From NCBI GenBank assembly GCA_040882645.1, contig JBBEAX010000001.1:1-49167 (forward strand): 49,167 nucleotides of DNA, in the 5' to 3' direction. The DNA comes from JAUYIV01 sp040882645. Its GTDB lineage: Bacteria > Actinomycetota > Acidimicrobiia > Spongiisociales > UBA11373. Below, piece by piece: positions 16,066 to 24,143 of this stretch; position 1 is the stretch's first letter, and every line of letters begins with the position of its first letter. The translations under genes and the position numbers were made by a program. The notes under the pieces are model-generated. The model did not search any database, was not told the origin of the DNA, and saw only the letters and a program-made list of their open reading frames with translations.

Positions 16066-17664
16066 TCACGTTCCCGACCAAGCCGCGAGAAGCACCCGGG
16101 CCACCGACAGGATCGTGAAGGAGGGATCCACCGACGTCGCCCCTTCGGTGAACGCCGCGAACACGAAGGTGCGAGTGCCGTCGTCCTCCGTCGGGATCCG
16201 AGCCAGGCCGGCAAGCGTCAAAGTCGTGCCGTACCACCCGTCTTTGGCGAGCACCAGAGCGCCGCTGACGGGATCGAACCCGGTGGCGCTGGTGACATCG
16301 ACCATCAGTTCCTCGACGAGCGGCCACCGGTCGCTCGGAACCAGGGTCCCGTCGGCGATCGCTTCGAGCAGGCGGATCAGATCGATCGCGGTGGTGCGAT
16401 TGGCCGGGTCGTTGGCCGGCCCGCCGCAGCCGAAGCCGTGCACCAGGCGGGTGGTCGTCATCCCGGCCTCGTCGATCGTCGTCTCGAGCGCGTCGAGCCC
16501 GAAATGGGTTTGGAGCGCGTTCGCCGCCGCGTTGTCCGACACCTGCATCATCGCGGCGAGCAGGTCGTAGACCGGCCGCTCGACGCCAGGCCCGGATCCC
16601 CGGCATCCGTCCTCGAAGGCGACGGCGACCGGATGGTCCTCTGGCGCGGTGGTGCGCAGCGCGTGCGCCATGTGGACCAGCTTGATGGCGCTGGCCGGGT
16701 AGAACGCGGTGTCGGCGTGGAGGGCAGCATGTACCGGCCCCCCCACCTCCTTGATGATGAAGCCGTGGGCTCCGCCGGTCGTGCCATCGTGGAGAAGCTC
16801 GTGAGCGGCTTCGGCCGGGGGGCCGCATGTCATCCCCGCCCGGTGCCCGATGCAGGTCAGCACCGCTCGTGCCGGCTGCCCGTCGAGCAGTCCCGTCATC
16901 CCGGCAAGGAGCTCGGCGGTGATACCGGCGGGGGAGTCCCAGCGATTGAACTCGACGGTGACCACCGGGATCCTTCCCTCCTTGCCGAAATAGGTGCCCA
17001 GCGAACCCTCGGTGACCCAATCGACCTCCGCCACCACCTCCCAGTCCCGCCCCAGCACCGAGGCACCGGCGGCGAATGCCGCTGCGGGGGCCTCAGCCGC
17101 CCCGTCGTGCTCGACGAAGGGGCCTTCGCGCGCGGCGTGGAGCGCCACGATGAGATCGGGGGCAAACGCGGCGATGTCCTTGGCCAGCGCGTCGGTCTCA
17201 GGCTCCGAAAGCGGGGCGGGGCCGGTCGCCGCCGACGGAGCAAAACCCTCGGTGGGCCAATTCCGGTTGAGGTCCACCCCGGCGGCGTTCTCCCTCGTGT
17301 CGGCGACGGTGCCATCGGGGTTGGCATCGAGCACGATTCGCACCGTCCATCCATCGAGGGCGTCCCCGGCCAGGTGATCGATGAGGGCAGGGACGTTCTC
17401 CACGGCCGGACGCTCGTCACCGTGGATACCGCCGACAACGTAGAGCCGGCGCGACCCGGTGCCGAACGCCATCGCCTCGATCGGCCGACCCTCCCGGCTC
17501 ATGCCGATCGTCGTCCGGGGTGAGCCCGTCGTCGAGGTGGTGGTCGCCACCGAGGTCGTCGTGGCCGGTGTCGTCGTCGGCGATGTCGCCGACCTCCCGG
17601 TCTCGGGAGCGCACCCGCCTACCACGAGGGCGAGAACGAGCAGGGGGGCCGAGCGCCGGTTCAT
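16066..17664 (-). CDS. Lipoprotein fusing an M14-type zinc peptidase and a serine beta-lactamase-like domain
   Basis: A 532-residue lipoprotein (VVGGC lipobox, cysteine 18; Thr-rich linker to about 50). Residues 52-260 form an M14/MpaA-like carboxypeptidase: H81 and E84 in GGIHGDER, R124, the DLNRNWP motif at 131-137, H176 in ALHAAREG and E238 in VEFNRWD. Residues 285-532 form a class A beta-lactamase-like serine hydrolase: S325-A-I-K328, SDN at 376-378 and KDG at 474-476. Both enzyme families are known to act on peptidoglycan peptides (gamma-Glu-Dap bond for MpaA, D-Ala-D-Ala for the serine fold), so a dual peptide trimmer at the cell surface is plausible. Beta-lactam hydrolysis is not excluded, though the domain lacks an obvious Glu166 loop. 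A strong hairpin lies upstream. Confidence 0.85.
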   Translation of the reverse strand: MNRRSAPLLVLALVVGGCAPETGRSATSPTTTPATTTSVATTTSTTGSPRTTIGMSREGRPIEAMAFGTGSRRLYVVGGIHGDERPAVENVPALIDHLAGDALDGWTVRIVLDANPDGTVADTRENAAGVDLNRNWPTEGFAPSAATGPAPLSEPETDALAKDIAAFAPDLIVALHAAREGPFVEHDGAAEAPAAAFAAGASVLGRDWEVVAEVDWVTEGSLGTYFGKEGRIPVVTVEFNRWDSPAGITAELLAGMTGLLDGQPARAVLTCIGHRAGMTCGPPAEAAHELLHDGTTGGAHGFIIKEVGGPVHAALHADTAFYPASAIKLVHMAHALRTTAPEDHPVAVAFEDGCRGSGPGVERPVYDLLAAMMQVSDNAAANALQTHFGLDALETTIDEAGMTTTRLVHGFGCGGPANDPANRTTAIDLIRLLEAIADGTLVPSDRWPLVEELMVDVTSATGFDPVSGALVLAKDGWYGTTLTLAGLARIPTEDDGTRTFVFAAFTEGATSVDPSFTILSVARVLLAAWSGT

Positions 17665-17698
17665 CTGGTCATCTTGGTAGCCACCAGGGTTTGGCGCG

Positions 17699-17734
17699 GG
17701 TTCGGCCCGGGTGCCGTGGCACCCGGGCCGAACC
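17699..17734 (-). terminator. Perfect 16-17 base-pair hairpin between nirK and the M14/beta-lactamase gene
   Basis: GGTTCGGCCCGGGTGCC at 17699-17715 pairs with GGCACCCGGGCCGAACC at 17718-17734, with a minimal loop. It starts about 30 bases past the nirK stop and lies just before the next minus-strand gene. Likely terminates nirK; no T run is seen. Confidence 0.6.
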
Positions 17735-17764
17735 TATTCGCTCACCCCTTGCAGCTGAGGAGCC

Positions 17765-19294
17765 CTAGCCGCTGACCGTGACCACCCCTTCCATCCACGG
17801 GTGGGGAAGGCAGAAGTAGGGGAACACACCGGCCTCTTCGAAGGTGAACGAGAAACTGTCGCCCGGGTTGAGGAAACCGGAGTCGAAGCGCCCGTCCGGT
17901 GATCCCACTGTCCCATCGGACTCACCGGAGGTGACCGTGTGGGCGGTGGCATCTTCGTTCACCCAGCGGACCGTCGTACCCACCGGGACCGTGATCTCGA
18001 GCGGGCTGTACGCCTCGTCGGCGTTCTCGGGCAGATATGCCCCGGCCGAGATGACTACCTCGGTTCCGGCGGCGACGGTCGTCGACGTGGTGCCGTTGCC
18101 CCCGTCGTCCCCGCCCCCGGGTTGGATCACCGCGAAGAGCTCGTGGTCTTCAGGCCCATCCACGACGATCGTGCCGATTGCGCCCTTGTAGAAAGTCCGA
18201 ACGAGGGCGTGGTCCACGAGGATGATCGTCGACGGCACCAGGCCGTCGATCTCGACGACGGTGCCCCCGCCCGCGACCACGAGCGTGGACTGCGAGCCGC
18301 GGATGATCCGGTTGGCCTGATGGGTCGCTCCCTCCGGATACACCGAGTCCCAGTGGGACCCGATCGGATGAAAGTTGGAGTCCAGGTTCAGGCCTTGATT
18401 CACGAAATAGATGCGGACCCGGTCTCCCACGCTCATCGCCAGGGTGTTCTCACCCGAGAGGGCGTCGGTCCGGCCGTTGAAGGTGACGAATCGGGGCTCC
18501 TCGGCGAGCAGCGAGTCACGATCGAACAGAGCCACGCCATCAGGCCCGGGCTCGCCGACGTACCACTCGCTCTGCATCATGGCCCACTCGTGATCCACCG
18601 CGGGGAGCGGTGTTTCCGGATCCACGATGAACATGCCGTACATGCCGTGGGCGATGTGAACCGGCACGTCGCCGTAGGCGCAGTGGTACATGAACGCCCC
18701 GGGGTAGAGGAGACGGACCTGGATCGTCGCCGTTTCTCCAGGGTTGACGGTCAGCGCGGCTGCTCCGCCGCCCATCCCGGTGACGGCATGGAAGTCGATG
18801 TTGTGAGGGTTGGCGTTCCCGGCGGCGTTGGTGAGCGAGATCCTCACGACGTCGCCCACCCTGCCCCGCAGCACTGGTCCCGGGCTACCACAGGTGACTT
18901 CGGTGTCTCCCGCAACCCGGAATCCCCACATTTCAGTAGAGACCCCGCCAGCAGGATCGAGCGGGCATGCTCCCTCGATCGATTCGAGGTGGACCTCGAT
19001 GATCCGCTGGTCGGATCGGGTGATCGGGGCGGGAACCTGGGGCGCGTAAGCGACATGCACCTCGTCTCCGGGCGCGGCGGCCAGCTGCGCCACCGGGGTC
19101 AATGTGGGTCGGATCGACTGGTCGGCGGGCCAGGCGTTGCCATCTCCCGGTGTGAGCCCTTGCTCAGCGATGATCTCCCGGACGTCGGCCGGGGACAGGT
19201 CGCCACCCTGCACCGCGATCGACGCCGCCATCAGCGCGATCACCGCGAACAGAAGGGCGAACTGCCATGCCTTGTGCCAGAACCCGTCATTCAT
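17765..19294 (-). CDS. nirK: Copper nitrite reductase (NirK) with fused C-terminal cupredoxin
   Basis: A 509-residue protein with one N-terminal anchor helix (about 9-29). The two-domain multicopper core shows NirK ligands: H164, D167 and H169 in NPHNIDFHA, H204 and C205 in MYHCA, H213 and M218 in VPVHIAHGM, H309 and H314 in NFHPIGSHW, and H362 in VDHALV. D167 and the HPIGSH histidine match the catalytic Asp and His of NirK. A linker (GGGDDGGN, Thr-rich) leads to a third cupredoxin at about 412-509 with H452, C495, H498 and M501, which may donate electrons. It reduces nitrite to nitric oxide outside the membrane. Its start overlaps the stop of an Rrf2 regulator gene (ATGA). Confidence 0.85.
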   Translation of the reverse strand: MNDGFWHKAWQFALLFAVIALMAASIAVQGGDLSPADVREIIAEQGLTPGDGNAWPADQSIRPTLTPVAQLAAAPGDEVHVAYAPQVPAPITRSDQRIIEVHLESIEGACPLDPAGGVSTEMWGFRVAGDTEVTCGSPGPVLRGRVGDVVRISLTNAAGNANPHNIDFHAVTGMGGGAAALTVNPGETATIQVRLLYPGAFMYHCAYGDVPVHIAHGMYGMFIVDPETPLPAVDHEWAMMQSEWYVGEPGPDGVALFDRDSLLAEEPRFVTFNGRTDALSGENTLAMSVGDRVRIYFVNQGLNLDSNFHPIGSHWDSVYPEGATHQANRIIRGSQSTLVVAGGGTVVEIDGLVPSTIILVDHALVRTFYKGAIGTIVVDGPEDHELFAVIQPGGGDDGGNGTTSTTVAAGTEVVISAGAYLPENADEAYSPLEITVPVGTTVRWVNEDATAHTVTSGESDGTVGSPDGRFDSGFLNPGDSFSFTFEEAGVFPYFCLPHPWMEGVVTVSG

Positions 19295-19713
19295 TTCGAT
19301 GCCTTTCGTGCCAGGGTCGTTGGTTGGGGAGAGATCGGGGTCGCACCGAGTCGCTCGATGAGGGCTGCCCGAGCCCAGGTCCAGGCGTCGTGGAGGGAGC
19401 ACGGGCTGCCTGGCGAGCAATCGGTCCCTTCGAGGGCGCAGCGCCCATCATCGGTGGGGCCCTCGATGAGCTCGATCAAGTCGAGGACCGTCCGCTTGCC
19501 CAAGTCGGTGGCGAGAGAGTAGCCCCCGCGGGGGCCGGGTTCGCTGGTGATCCACCCCGTTCTGACCAGTGGGGTGAGGACCTGAGGGATGAACTGAGCG
19601 GTCGAACCGACTCCGGTGGCCAGATCGGCGGCCTGGATCAGCCCGCCCCCGCGTTCCAGCAGGCGGAGCGCCTGGAGCGCGATGTCGGTGCGTCGCATGA
19701 TCTCCAATTTCAT
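19291..19713 (-). CDS. Rrf2-family regulator with cysteine cluster (NsrR-like)
   Basis: A 140-residue winged-helix protein: MRRTDIALQALRLL at the N-terminus, the recognition region with LTPLVRTGWI, and PRGGYSLA in the wing, all typical of Rrf2. Three cysteines occur in CALEGTDCSPGSPCSLHD (about 98-115), the Fe-S binding spacing of NsrR and IscR-like regulators. NsrR senses nitric oxide, and the coupled nirK makes nitric oxide, so feedback control of nirK is the natural model. The start is ambiguous among ATGs at 19728, 19713 and 19698; I took 19713. A palindrome covers that start codon and could be its own operator. Confidence 0.8.
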   Translation of the reverse strand: MKLEIMRRTDIALQALRLLERGGGLIQAADLATGVGSTAQFIPQVLTPLVRTGWITSEPGPRGGYSLATDLGKRTVLDLIELIEGPTDDGRCALEGTDCSPGSPCSLHDAWTWARAALIERLGATPISPQPTTLARKASK

Positions 19714-19729
19714 GACTTCAAGAGTCATG
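19711..19729 (-). promoter_or_regulatory. Candidate operator palindrome at the Rrf2 regulator start
   Basis: CATGACT (19711-19717) and AGTCATG (19723-19729) are perfect inverted arms around TCAAG. A third AGTCATGG half lies at 19739-19746. The palindrome spans the chosen start codon and sits in the divergent region between the Rrf2/nirK pair and the Rieske gene, where an Rrf2 dimer could control both sides. No known site consensus is matched. Confidence 0.4.
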
Positions 19730-19809
19730 GAGTCGACGAGTCATGGATAGGGCCGAAAGACCCTCATCTCCCGAGCGCGTAGGCTCGGTCGCCGACGAAG
19801 GAGGGACCA

Positions 19810-20199
19810 GTGACTTACGAGACACCCGCGGGGCCGGCAGCCGAGTCCCCGCCAGGATCCGTCCACGGGGCAGGCCGCTTCGCGGTGGGCAACAAGGACG
19901 GCGAACGGTTCGCGTTGACCCGGCGGTGCCGGCACTTGATGGCCGATCTCGCCCGGGGGTCGATCGACGACGAGGGCTGCTTGGTCTGCCCGTGGCATGG
20001 CGCGCGCTACGACACGGACAGCGGGCAAATGGTCTCGGGACCCCAGGGCATCTTCGCCAAGATCCCCGGCCTCGGAGCCGGGTTCAAGGCCCTGACGAAA
20101 GTGTTGCCACTAGGCCGGGGCAAGGTGGTGGAGCGAGACGGGGAGTTGTTCGTTAGAGGAAAGGGCGAAGGGCGAAAGGCGAAAGGCGAAACCCGGTGA
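19810..20199 (+). CDS. Rieske [2Fe-2S] ferredoxin-like protein
   Basis: A 129-residue protein with the Rieske motifs CRHLMADL at about 40-47 (C-x-H) and CPWHGARYD at about 60-68 (C-x2-H), 16 residues apart. It is a small soluble domain like assimilatory nitrite reductase NirD or dioxygenase ferredoxins, and could carry electrons near NirK, though this is inference from the divergent neighbour. A GTG start follows GAAGGAGGG by three bases. The C-terminus (GKGEGRKAKGETR) is encoded by an iterated GCGAAAG repeat and is probably not part of the fold; without it the domain ends at about residue 116. Confidence 0.85.
   Translation: MTYETPAGPAAESPPGSVHGAGRFAVGNKDGERFALTRRCRHLMADLARGSIDDEGCLVCPWHGARYDTDSGQMVSGPQGIFAKIPGLGAGFKALTKVLPLGRGKVVERDGELFVRGKGEGRKAKGETR
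20157..20196. repeat. Iterated GGGCGAAA word repeat at the end of the Rieske gene
   Basis: GGGCGAA, GGGCGAAA and GGCGAAA follow each other four to five times. The repeat overlaps the last 13 codons of the Rieske gene. Similar short-word iteration follows (CCAACGGCCAACAG at about 20220-20235). Confidence 0.65.
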
Positions 20200-20283
20200 A
20201 GGGCATCGCGTGGCCGACAGCCAACGGCCAACAGTCCATTGGTCGATAGTCAGAACGTCGTTCTACGGGCCTGGCGCGCTCTG

Positions 20284-20339
20284 TCGTATCGCGTATTGCG
20301 TATCGCGTATCGCGGCTTCGTGCGTATCGCGTATCGCGC
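20284..20339. repeat. Iterated GATACGC word repeat, copy 2 (reverse orientation)
   Basis: CGTATCGCGTATTGCGTATC and continuations iterate the reverse complement of GATACGCG, with single-base slips (TATTGCG). It fills most of the gap before the EamA-type gene and is the mirror of the copy at 15947. Confidence 0.75.
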
Positions 20340-20360
20340 TTTCTCTACTCTCGCGCACTC

Positions 20361-21284
20361 ATGCGCGCCGTCTGGTTCTCGATCTCACTGGCCGCCTTGG
20401 GGTGGGGCACGTCCGGGGTGGCCACCCGGGCGGCGCTGGCTGAGGGGTCGACCCCGCTCGAGATCGCGACGATGCGGTCCCTGATCGGGGCGGCAGCGGT
20501 GGTCCTCTTCCTTACCTTCCGCCGGATGGGCCTTCCCCGGGGTGGGCCGACCTGGAGGACGGGGATCGTTATGGGCATTTCGAACCTGGCGATGCCCTTC
20601 GTCCTCTCGAACGTTGCGCTCCAGTACGCCTCCGCCGGCTTTCTCGGCCTGATGATGGCGCTCATCCCGCTGATGACCGCGGTGCTCGCCCACTTCATGC
20701 TTCCGGCCGAGCGACTCTCGTTCGTCAAAGCGGCGGGGTTGCTGATCGCACTCGCCGGAGTGGCGGCCCTTCTCTCCTTCGGCGACAGCGGGCTGGCCGA
20801 AGGGGGGCGTCCCGTGCTGGCCGGAATCCTCGGGCTGGTGGTGGCCTCCAGCATCGCCTACGGCGGTACCTACGCCAAGATCCATGCCGGCGCATACGAC
20901 CCGATGCACGTGACCGGCATCCACTTCGTCAGCGGTGCCCTGCTCATCGCGGTGGCCGCCTTCGCATCCGAGGGGCTGCCGGCGTCACAGACCGGCGAGG
21001 CGTGGGCCCTCATCACCTACATGGGTCTGTTCGCCACCTTCATGCCATTCGTCCTCTTCTATCGCCTGCTGCGGAAGGTGTCGGCCACGTACGCCTCCAT
21101 GGTCGGCTACGTGGTTCCTCTCGTGGCCGTGATCGCCGGCGTGGTCCTGCTCGACGAGCGACTCCAGCCCGGCATCGTCATCGGTGGGCTGCTGATCTTC
21201 GCCGGGGTGATCCTCACCCACCGAGCCGAACAACGATTGGTGGTGGTCCCAGCAGAGGCAGTGCCGGAAGAGATGCTTCCCTAA
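20361..21284 (+). CDS. EamA/DMT-family transporter
   Basis: A 307-residue membrane protein with about ten hydrophobic helices in two halves of the drug/metabolite transporter fold. The first half begins MRAVWFSISLAALGWGTSGV, with FRRMGL between helices two and three; the second half has YGGTYAKIHAG and YASMVGYVVPLVAVIAGVVLLDE, the conserved helix-nine motif. DMT members export metabolites or amino acids; substrate unknown. No ribosome site is obvious; an iterated repeat ends about 20 bases upstream of the ATG, so the mRNA may be leaderless or use an unusual leader. Confidence 0.85.
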   Translation: MRAVWFSISLAALGWGTSGVATRAALAEGSTPLEIATMRSLIGAAAVVLFLTFRRMGLPRGGPTWRTGIVMGISNLAMPFVLSNVALQYASAGFLGLMMALIPLMTAVLAHFMLPAERLSFVKAAGLLIALAGVAALLSFGDSGLAEGGRPVLAGILGLVVASSIAYGGTYAKIHAGAYDPMHVTGIHFVSGALLIAVAAFASEGLPASQTGEAWALITYMGLFATFMPFVLFYRLLRKVSATYASMVGYVVPLVAVIAGVVLLDERLQPGIVIGGLLIFAGVILTHRAEQRLVVVPAEAVPEEMLP

Positions 21285-21285
21285 T

Positions 21286-21384
21286 GGAGTCAAGAATCAA
21301 GAACCAAGACAGGACCAGACGAAGGTCGGGCCGACTGATCTGTCGTCTTGTTGTCTCGACTCTTGACTCTTGATTCTTGACTCT
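21286..21384. repeat. CAAGAAT-word hairpin repeat, copy 1
   Basis: Left arm GAGTCAAGAATCAAGAACCA, right arm (21359-21383) made of GACTCTTGACTCTTGATTC and a further TTGACTC; the arms can pair with slips around a 45-base centre. It fills the gap between the convergent EamA gene and the next minus-strand lipoprotein gene. Other copies at 27216 and 30489. Confidence 0.75.
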
Positions 21385-23088
21385 CTACTGATAACTCACG
21401 TACACGACCGCTGGCACCAGCTGGAGGATTTCCGATGGCGGGATCGGGCCGGGGATGTCTTCGTCGTAGAAGTTTTTCCAGCCGTAGAGCCAGCCGTAGC
21501 CTTCCCAGCCGGTGGTGATGCGGTTCCAGGTGCTGTATTTGTCGGGGATGCCGCCCTGGCCGTCCATCTGGATGACGACCGCCAACTCGGACGGGGTCTC
21601 GATCAGGTTCCGATCGCGCAGCATCTGGTCCTGGAACTGGTGGAGGAGCAGGATCTTCTGTGGCAGGTGATTGTCCCGCACCAGGGCAGCGAGCCAGTCG
21701 ACCACCCGGTTCACCTCGGCGGCTTCGACGTGTCCGATCTGCCGCAGGGGCGTCTCATTGGGCAGCAGACGCCACTCGGGGTCGAGTGCGAGCCCGACAT
21801 GGGGTTCGAGCAATAGCTCCTCGAAGAGCTTCGCCTGGGTGAGGAAGTCGGTGCGTCCCGGCTGCAGGTCGAGGATCACATAGACGCCTTCGCGTCCGGC
21901 GGTGTCCACCCAGATCCGGAGCTGGTCCAAATCCATTTCGTTGGAATAGTCGCCGTCGTCGCCGGGGTTGCCGGCGGCGACCGTGGCGATGATCTCGAAG
22001 GCGGGGATCGCCTGGACGCCGTCGACGGTCTGGTACTGGGCGGCCAGTTGCTTGGCCCGAATCACCGAGGCGTCGACACCCTGTTCGCCGAGCACCCCGA
22101 GGCTGGTGGTGTTGGGGTTGCCATACAGGGCGATGAGGCGCTTGCCCGGGAAAAGGACGAACCCGCCGCCGGGGAGCTGGTCGGCCCCGCTCAACAGCAC
22201 CTCGAGCTGCCACGAGGACTCAGTCCCGCCGCCGAGCAGTTGCACCTTCTCCGGCTCCATGGCCTGGAGGACGTCCCCGGCGTCGCCGGCCAGCAGGTCG
22301 TCGGCGTCCACCGTCACCATCAACCCGCCGGTGACGATCGCCGCCACCCCGGCCGCCAACGCCAGCGGCGTGCTGGCGCCGTCGACGAGCCAGGCGAATC
22401 CGAACGATCCTGGTCCGGCGCGAAGGAACGGCACCGGATTCAGCGCGATGGGGGCGGTGCCGTTCGGGCCAGATCCGGTGATTCCCGCCCCGGCCTCGAG
22501 CGCGGCGAGGGTGGTTCGTAGTGCGTCGCTACCGCCCCCGCCCGGGATGTCCACTTCCGACCCCGCACCGACGCGGTCGTTCACTTCGTTGGCCAGCGCG
22601 GTGTTGTCACCCCCGAGCACTTCGACCTCGGTGAACGCCGGCACGTCGACGGTGACGTCTTCGCCGACGAACCAGACGGTGGTAGGGGCCAGGCGGTCGA
22701 TCTCGTAGGCGAGGAGGGTCGATCCGGCGTCATCACCGACCAGGAGGGGAGCCCGCAGTCCAACGGCGAGCCGGGCGGCGATGGCGATGCGTTCGAAGTC
22801 GGCGGTGCTCACGACGACGACGTCGGATGCGCACACGAACACCGCTTGGGCGACTGCGGCCGAAGCCGACGCCAGGTTCTGTGCCGAGACCCGTTCGGTC
22901 ACCGGGCCGTCGGTTCCGGCAACCGGCAGCTCGGCGACCACCGTCGTCTGGCAGGGTCGGAGGGGGTCGGCCGGGCTGGTGCTCACGGTGCCCGTGGAAC
23001 CGCTCGACCCGGGGGAGGAGGGTTCGACCGATCCATCCCCGGAGCAACTCGCGGCGACGAGCGCAATCAGAATGAAGAGGCGACGCAA
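21385..23088 (-). CDS. Lipoprotein with cell-wall-binding-repeat-like N-terminus and glycosidase-like C-terminus
   Basis: A 567-residue lipoprotein (VAASC lipobox, cysteine 15). From about 65 to 330, alternating segments such as VVVVSTADFERIAIAARLAV, APLLVGDDAGSTLL, TVWFVGEDVTVDVPA and VQLLGGGTESSWQL follow the pattern of cell-wall-binding repeat 2 domains. From about 340 the chain reads LIALYGNPNTTSLGVLGE, then VYVILDLQPGRTDFL, VGLALDPEWRLLP and ILLLHQFQDQML, a series of beta-strand ends with charged tips like a TIM-barrel hydrolase, but I cannot name a family. A wall-associated hydrolase is a reasonable guess. Confidence 0.65.
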   Translation of the reverse strand: MRRLFILIALVAASCSGDGSVEPSSPGSSGSTGTVSTSPADPLRPCQTTVVAELPVAGTDGPVTERVSAQNLASASAAVAQAVFVCASDVVVVSTADFERIAIAARLAVGLRAPLLVGDDAGSTLLAYEIDRLAPTTVWFVGEDVTVDVPAFTEVEVLGGDNTALANEVNDRVGAGSEVDIPGGGGSDALRTTLAALEAGAGITGSGPNGTAPIALNPVPFLRAGPGSFGFAWLVDGASTPLALAAGVAAIVTGGLMVTVDADDLLAGDAGDVLQAMEPEKVQLLGGGTESSWQLEVLLSGADQLPGGGFVLFPGKRLIALYGNPNTTSLGVLGEQGVDASVIRAKQLAAQYQTVDGVQAIPAFEIIATVAAGNPGDDGDYSNEMDLDQLRIWVDTAGREGVYVILDLQPGRTDFLTQAKLFEELLLEPHVGLALDPEWRLLPNETPLRQIGHVEAAEVNRVVDWLAALVRDNHLPQKILLLHQFQDQMLRDRNLIETPSELAVVIQMDGQGGIPDKYSTWNRITTGWEGYGWLYGWKNFYDEDIPGPIPPSEILQLVPAVVYVSYQ

Positions 23089-23097
23089 GAACCCTCC

Positions 23098-23123
23098 GCA
23101 GGTGGGGGGAGGAGAGTACCTGC
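23098..23123 (-). promoter_or_regulatory. Inverted repeat around a likely -10 box
   Basis: GCAGGT (23098-23103) and ACCTGC (23118-23123) flank a segment that contains TACTCT on the minus strand, a good -10 candidate for the lipoprotein gene starting at 23088; GGAGGG is its ribosome site. An operator overlapping the promoter is possible. Confidence 0.3.
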
Positions 23124-23145
23124 GCCCGCCCGATTCGGGTTCGAC

Positions 23146-23961
23146 CTAGACGGCGACGGCCCCGGCGCGGTCCGGCTCGTATTTGGAGTCGAATGGCGGC
23201 GCATCGATGACCGGCGGCTGGTCCCAGATGTGGACCGGCATCCCGACGAACAGCTGGTCGTCCAGCCAGTCCGAGTCCCAGGTGGTCACCCGGACGCAGC
23301 CATGGGAGGCCGGGAACTCGGGAACGCTGAGGTATCCGTGGATCCCGTAGAAGTCGGCGAACGCCCAGTAGTTGTACACGCACCAGCCGGTCGCCTGGTC
23401 GCACACCCAACCGTACTGGCGCCAGCGCAGCGTGAAATCGCCCTGAGGTGTCGAGGCTTGGACGTTCCGGCCGTTGCGCGGGCTGAAGTACGTGTAGGCA
23501 CCCCCGGTGGAGGTGTGGAGGACGCCCGCGACCTGGTGGTCCCGGACGATGAAGATCAGTTGCCGCTTGAGATCGACCTCCACCCGATCGGGCTCGTCGT
23601 ACCGGTCGGGAATTCCCGAAGGGGGCAGCATCCGGAGCCGAATCCAATCGAGCGCGCTCCAGGTGCTGGTCCTCTCGAGGCCGAGGTACTTGTGGAACGC
23701 CACTACCGCCAACGCCGTCTCCACCCCGAAGACGCCGTCGATTGGTTGCCGGTAGAAGCCGGCATCGCTCAACGCCTGTTGCAGTCTCTCGACCTCGACC
23801 CCCTGAGATTCGGGCGCGAGTCTCACCAGGGGATCGAAGCCGTTGATGGGCCTGAGCTCGGCCAGGGGTTCGGCGGCTCCCGCCGCCGGCGCCACCCCGG
23901 CGACGGCCAGCAACGCCGCCCCCCCAAGGGCGCCGAAACGGGCTCGATACCGCTCGCGCAT
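23146..23961 (-). CDS. L,D-transpeptidase (YkuD) with peptidoglycan-binding domain
   Basis: A 271-residue exported protein: signal peptide ending near AGAAEPL (residue 30), PG_binding_1 domain at about 52-95 (EVERLQQALSDAGFY, PIDGVFGVETALAVVAF) and YkuD domain from about 125, with H208 in IHGYLS and catalytic C222 in SHGCVRV. It forms 3-3 cross-links in the wall. It is a close relative of the C-terminal part of the RTX-bearing enzyme at 11163-12143; WCVYNYW and PVHIWD are shared. A TTG directly before the ATG is an alternative start; GAGGAGT is the ribosome site. Confidence 0.9.
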   Translation of the reverse strand: MRERYRARFGALGGAALLAVAGVAPAAGAAEPLAELRPINGFDPLVRLAPESQGVEVERLQQALSDAGFYRQPIDGVFGVETALAVVAFHKYLGLERTSTWSALDWIRLRMLPPSGIPDRYDEPDRVEVDLKRQLIFIVRDHQVAGVLHTSTGGAYTYFSPRNGRNVQASTPQGDFTLRWRQYGWVCDQATGWCVYNYWAFADFYGIHGYLSVPEFPASHGCVRVTTWDSDWLDDQLFVGMPVHIWDQPPVIDAPPFDSKYEPDRAGAVAV

Positions 23962-24143
23962 CAACGGGACTCCTCGTTCTAGCCGACACTCTATATCGGC
24001 TCGCCCGAAGGGTGGTTTTCGCGATTTCGTCTTTCCCCGAATCGGTGTCCGGGGAGCGATCTTCGGGGAGGAGTGACCAATCCCCCGATGGTCCTCGACC
24101 CCTGTGCCTGAGAGGCCGATACGTTTGAAACGAGGAGATCATA

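Noticed and set aside
15769..17523. 584-codon plus-strand frame over the M14/beta-lactamase gene
   Set aside because: Antisense to a well-supported lipoprotein; sequence is Arg/Gly-rich low-quality and begins inside the UbiA gene.
17939..19522. 527-codon plus-strand frame over nirK
   Set aside because: Antisense to nirK, whose copper ligands are intact; no recognisable motifs.
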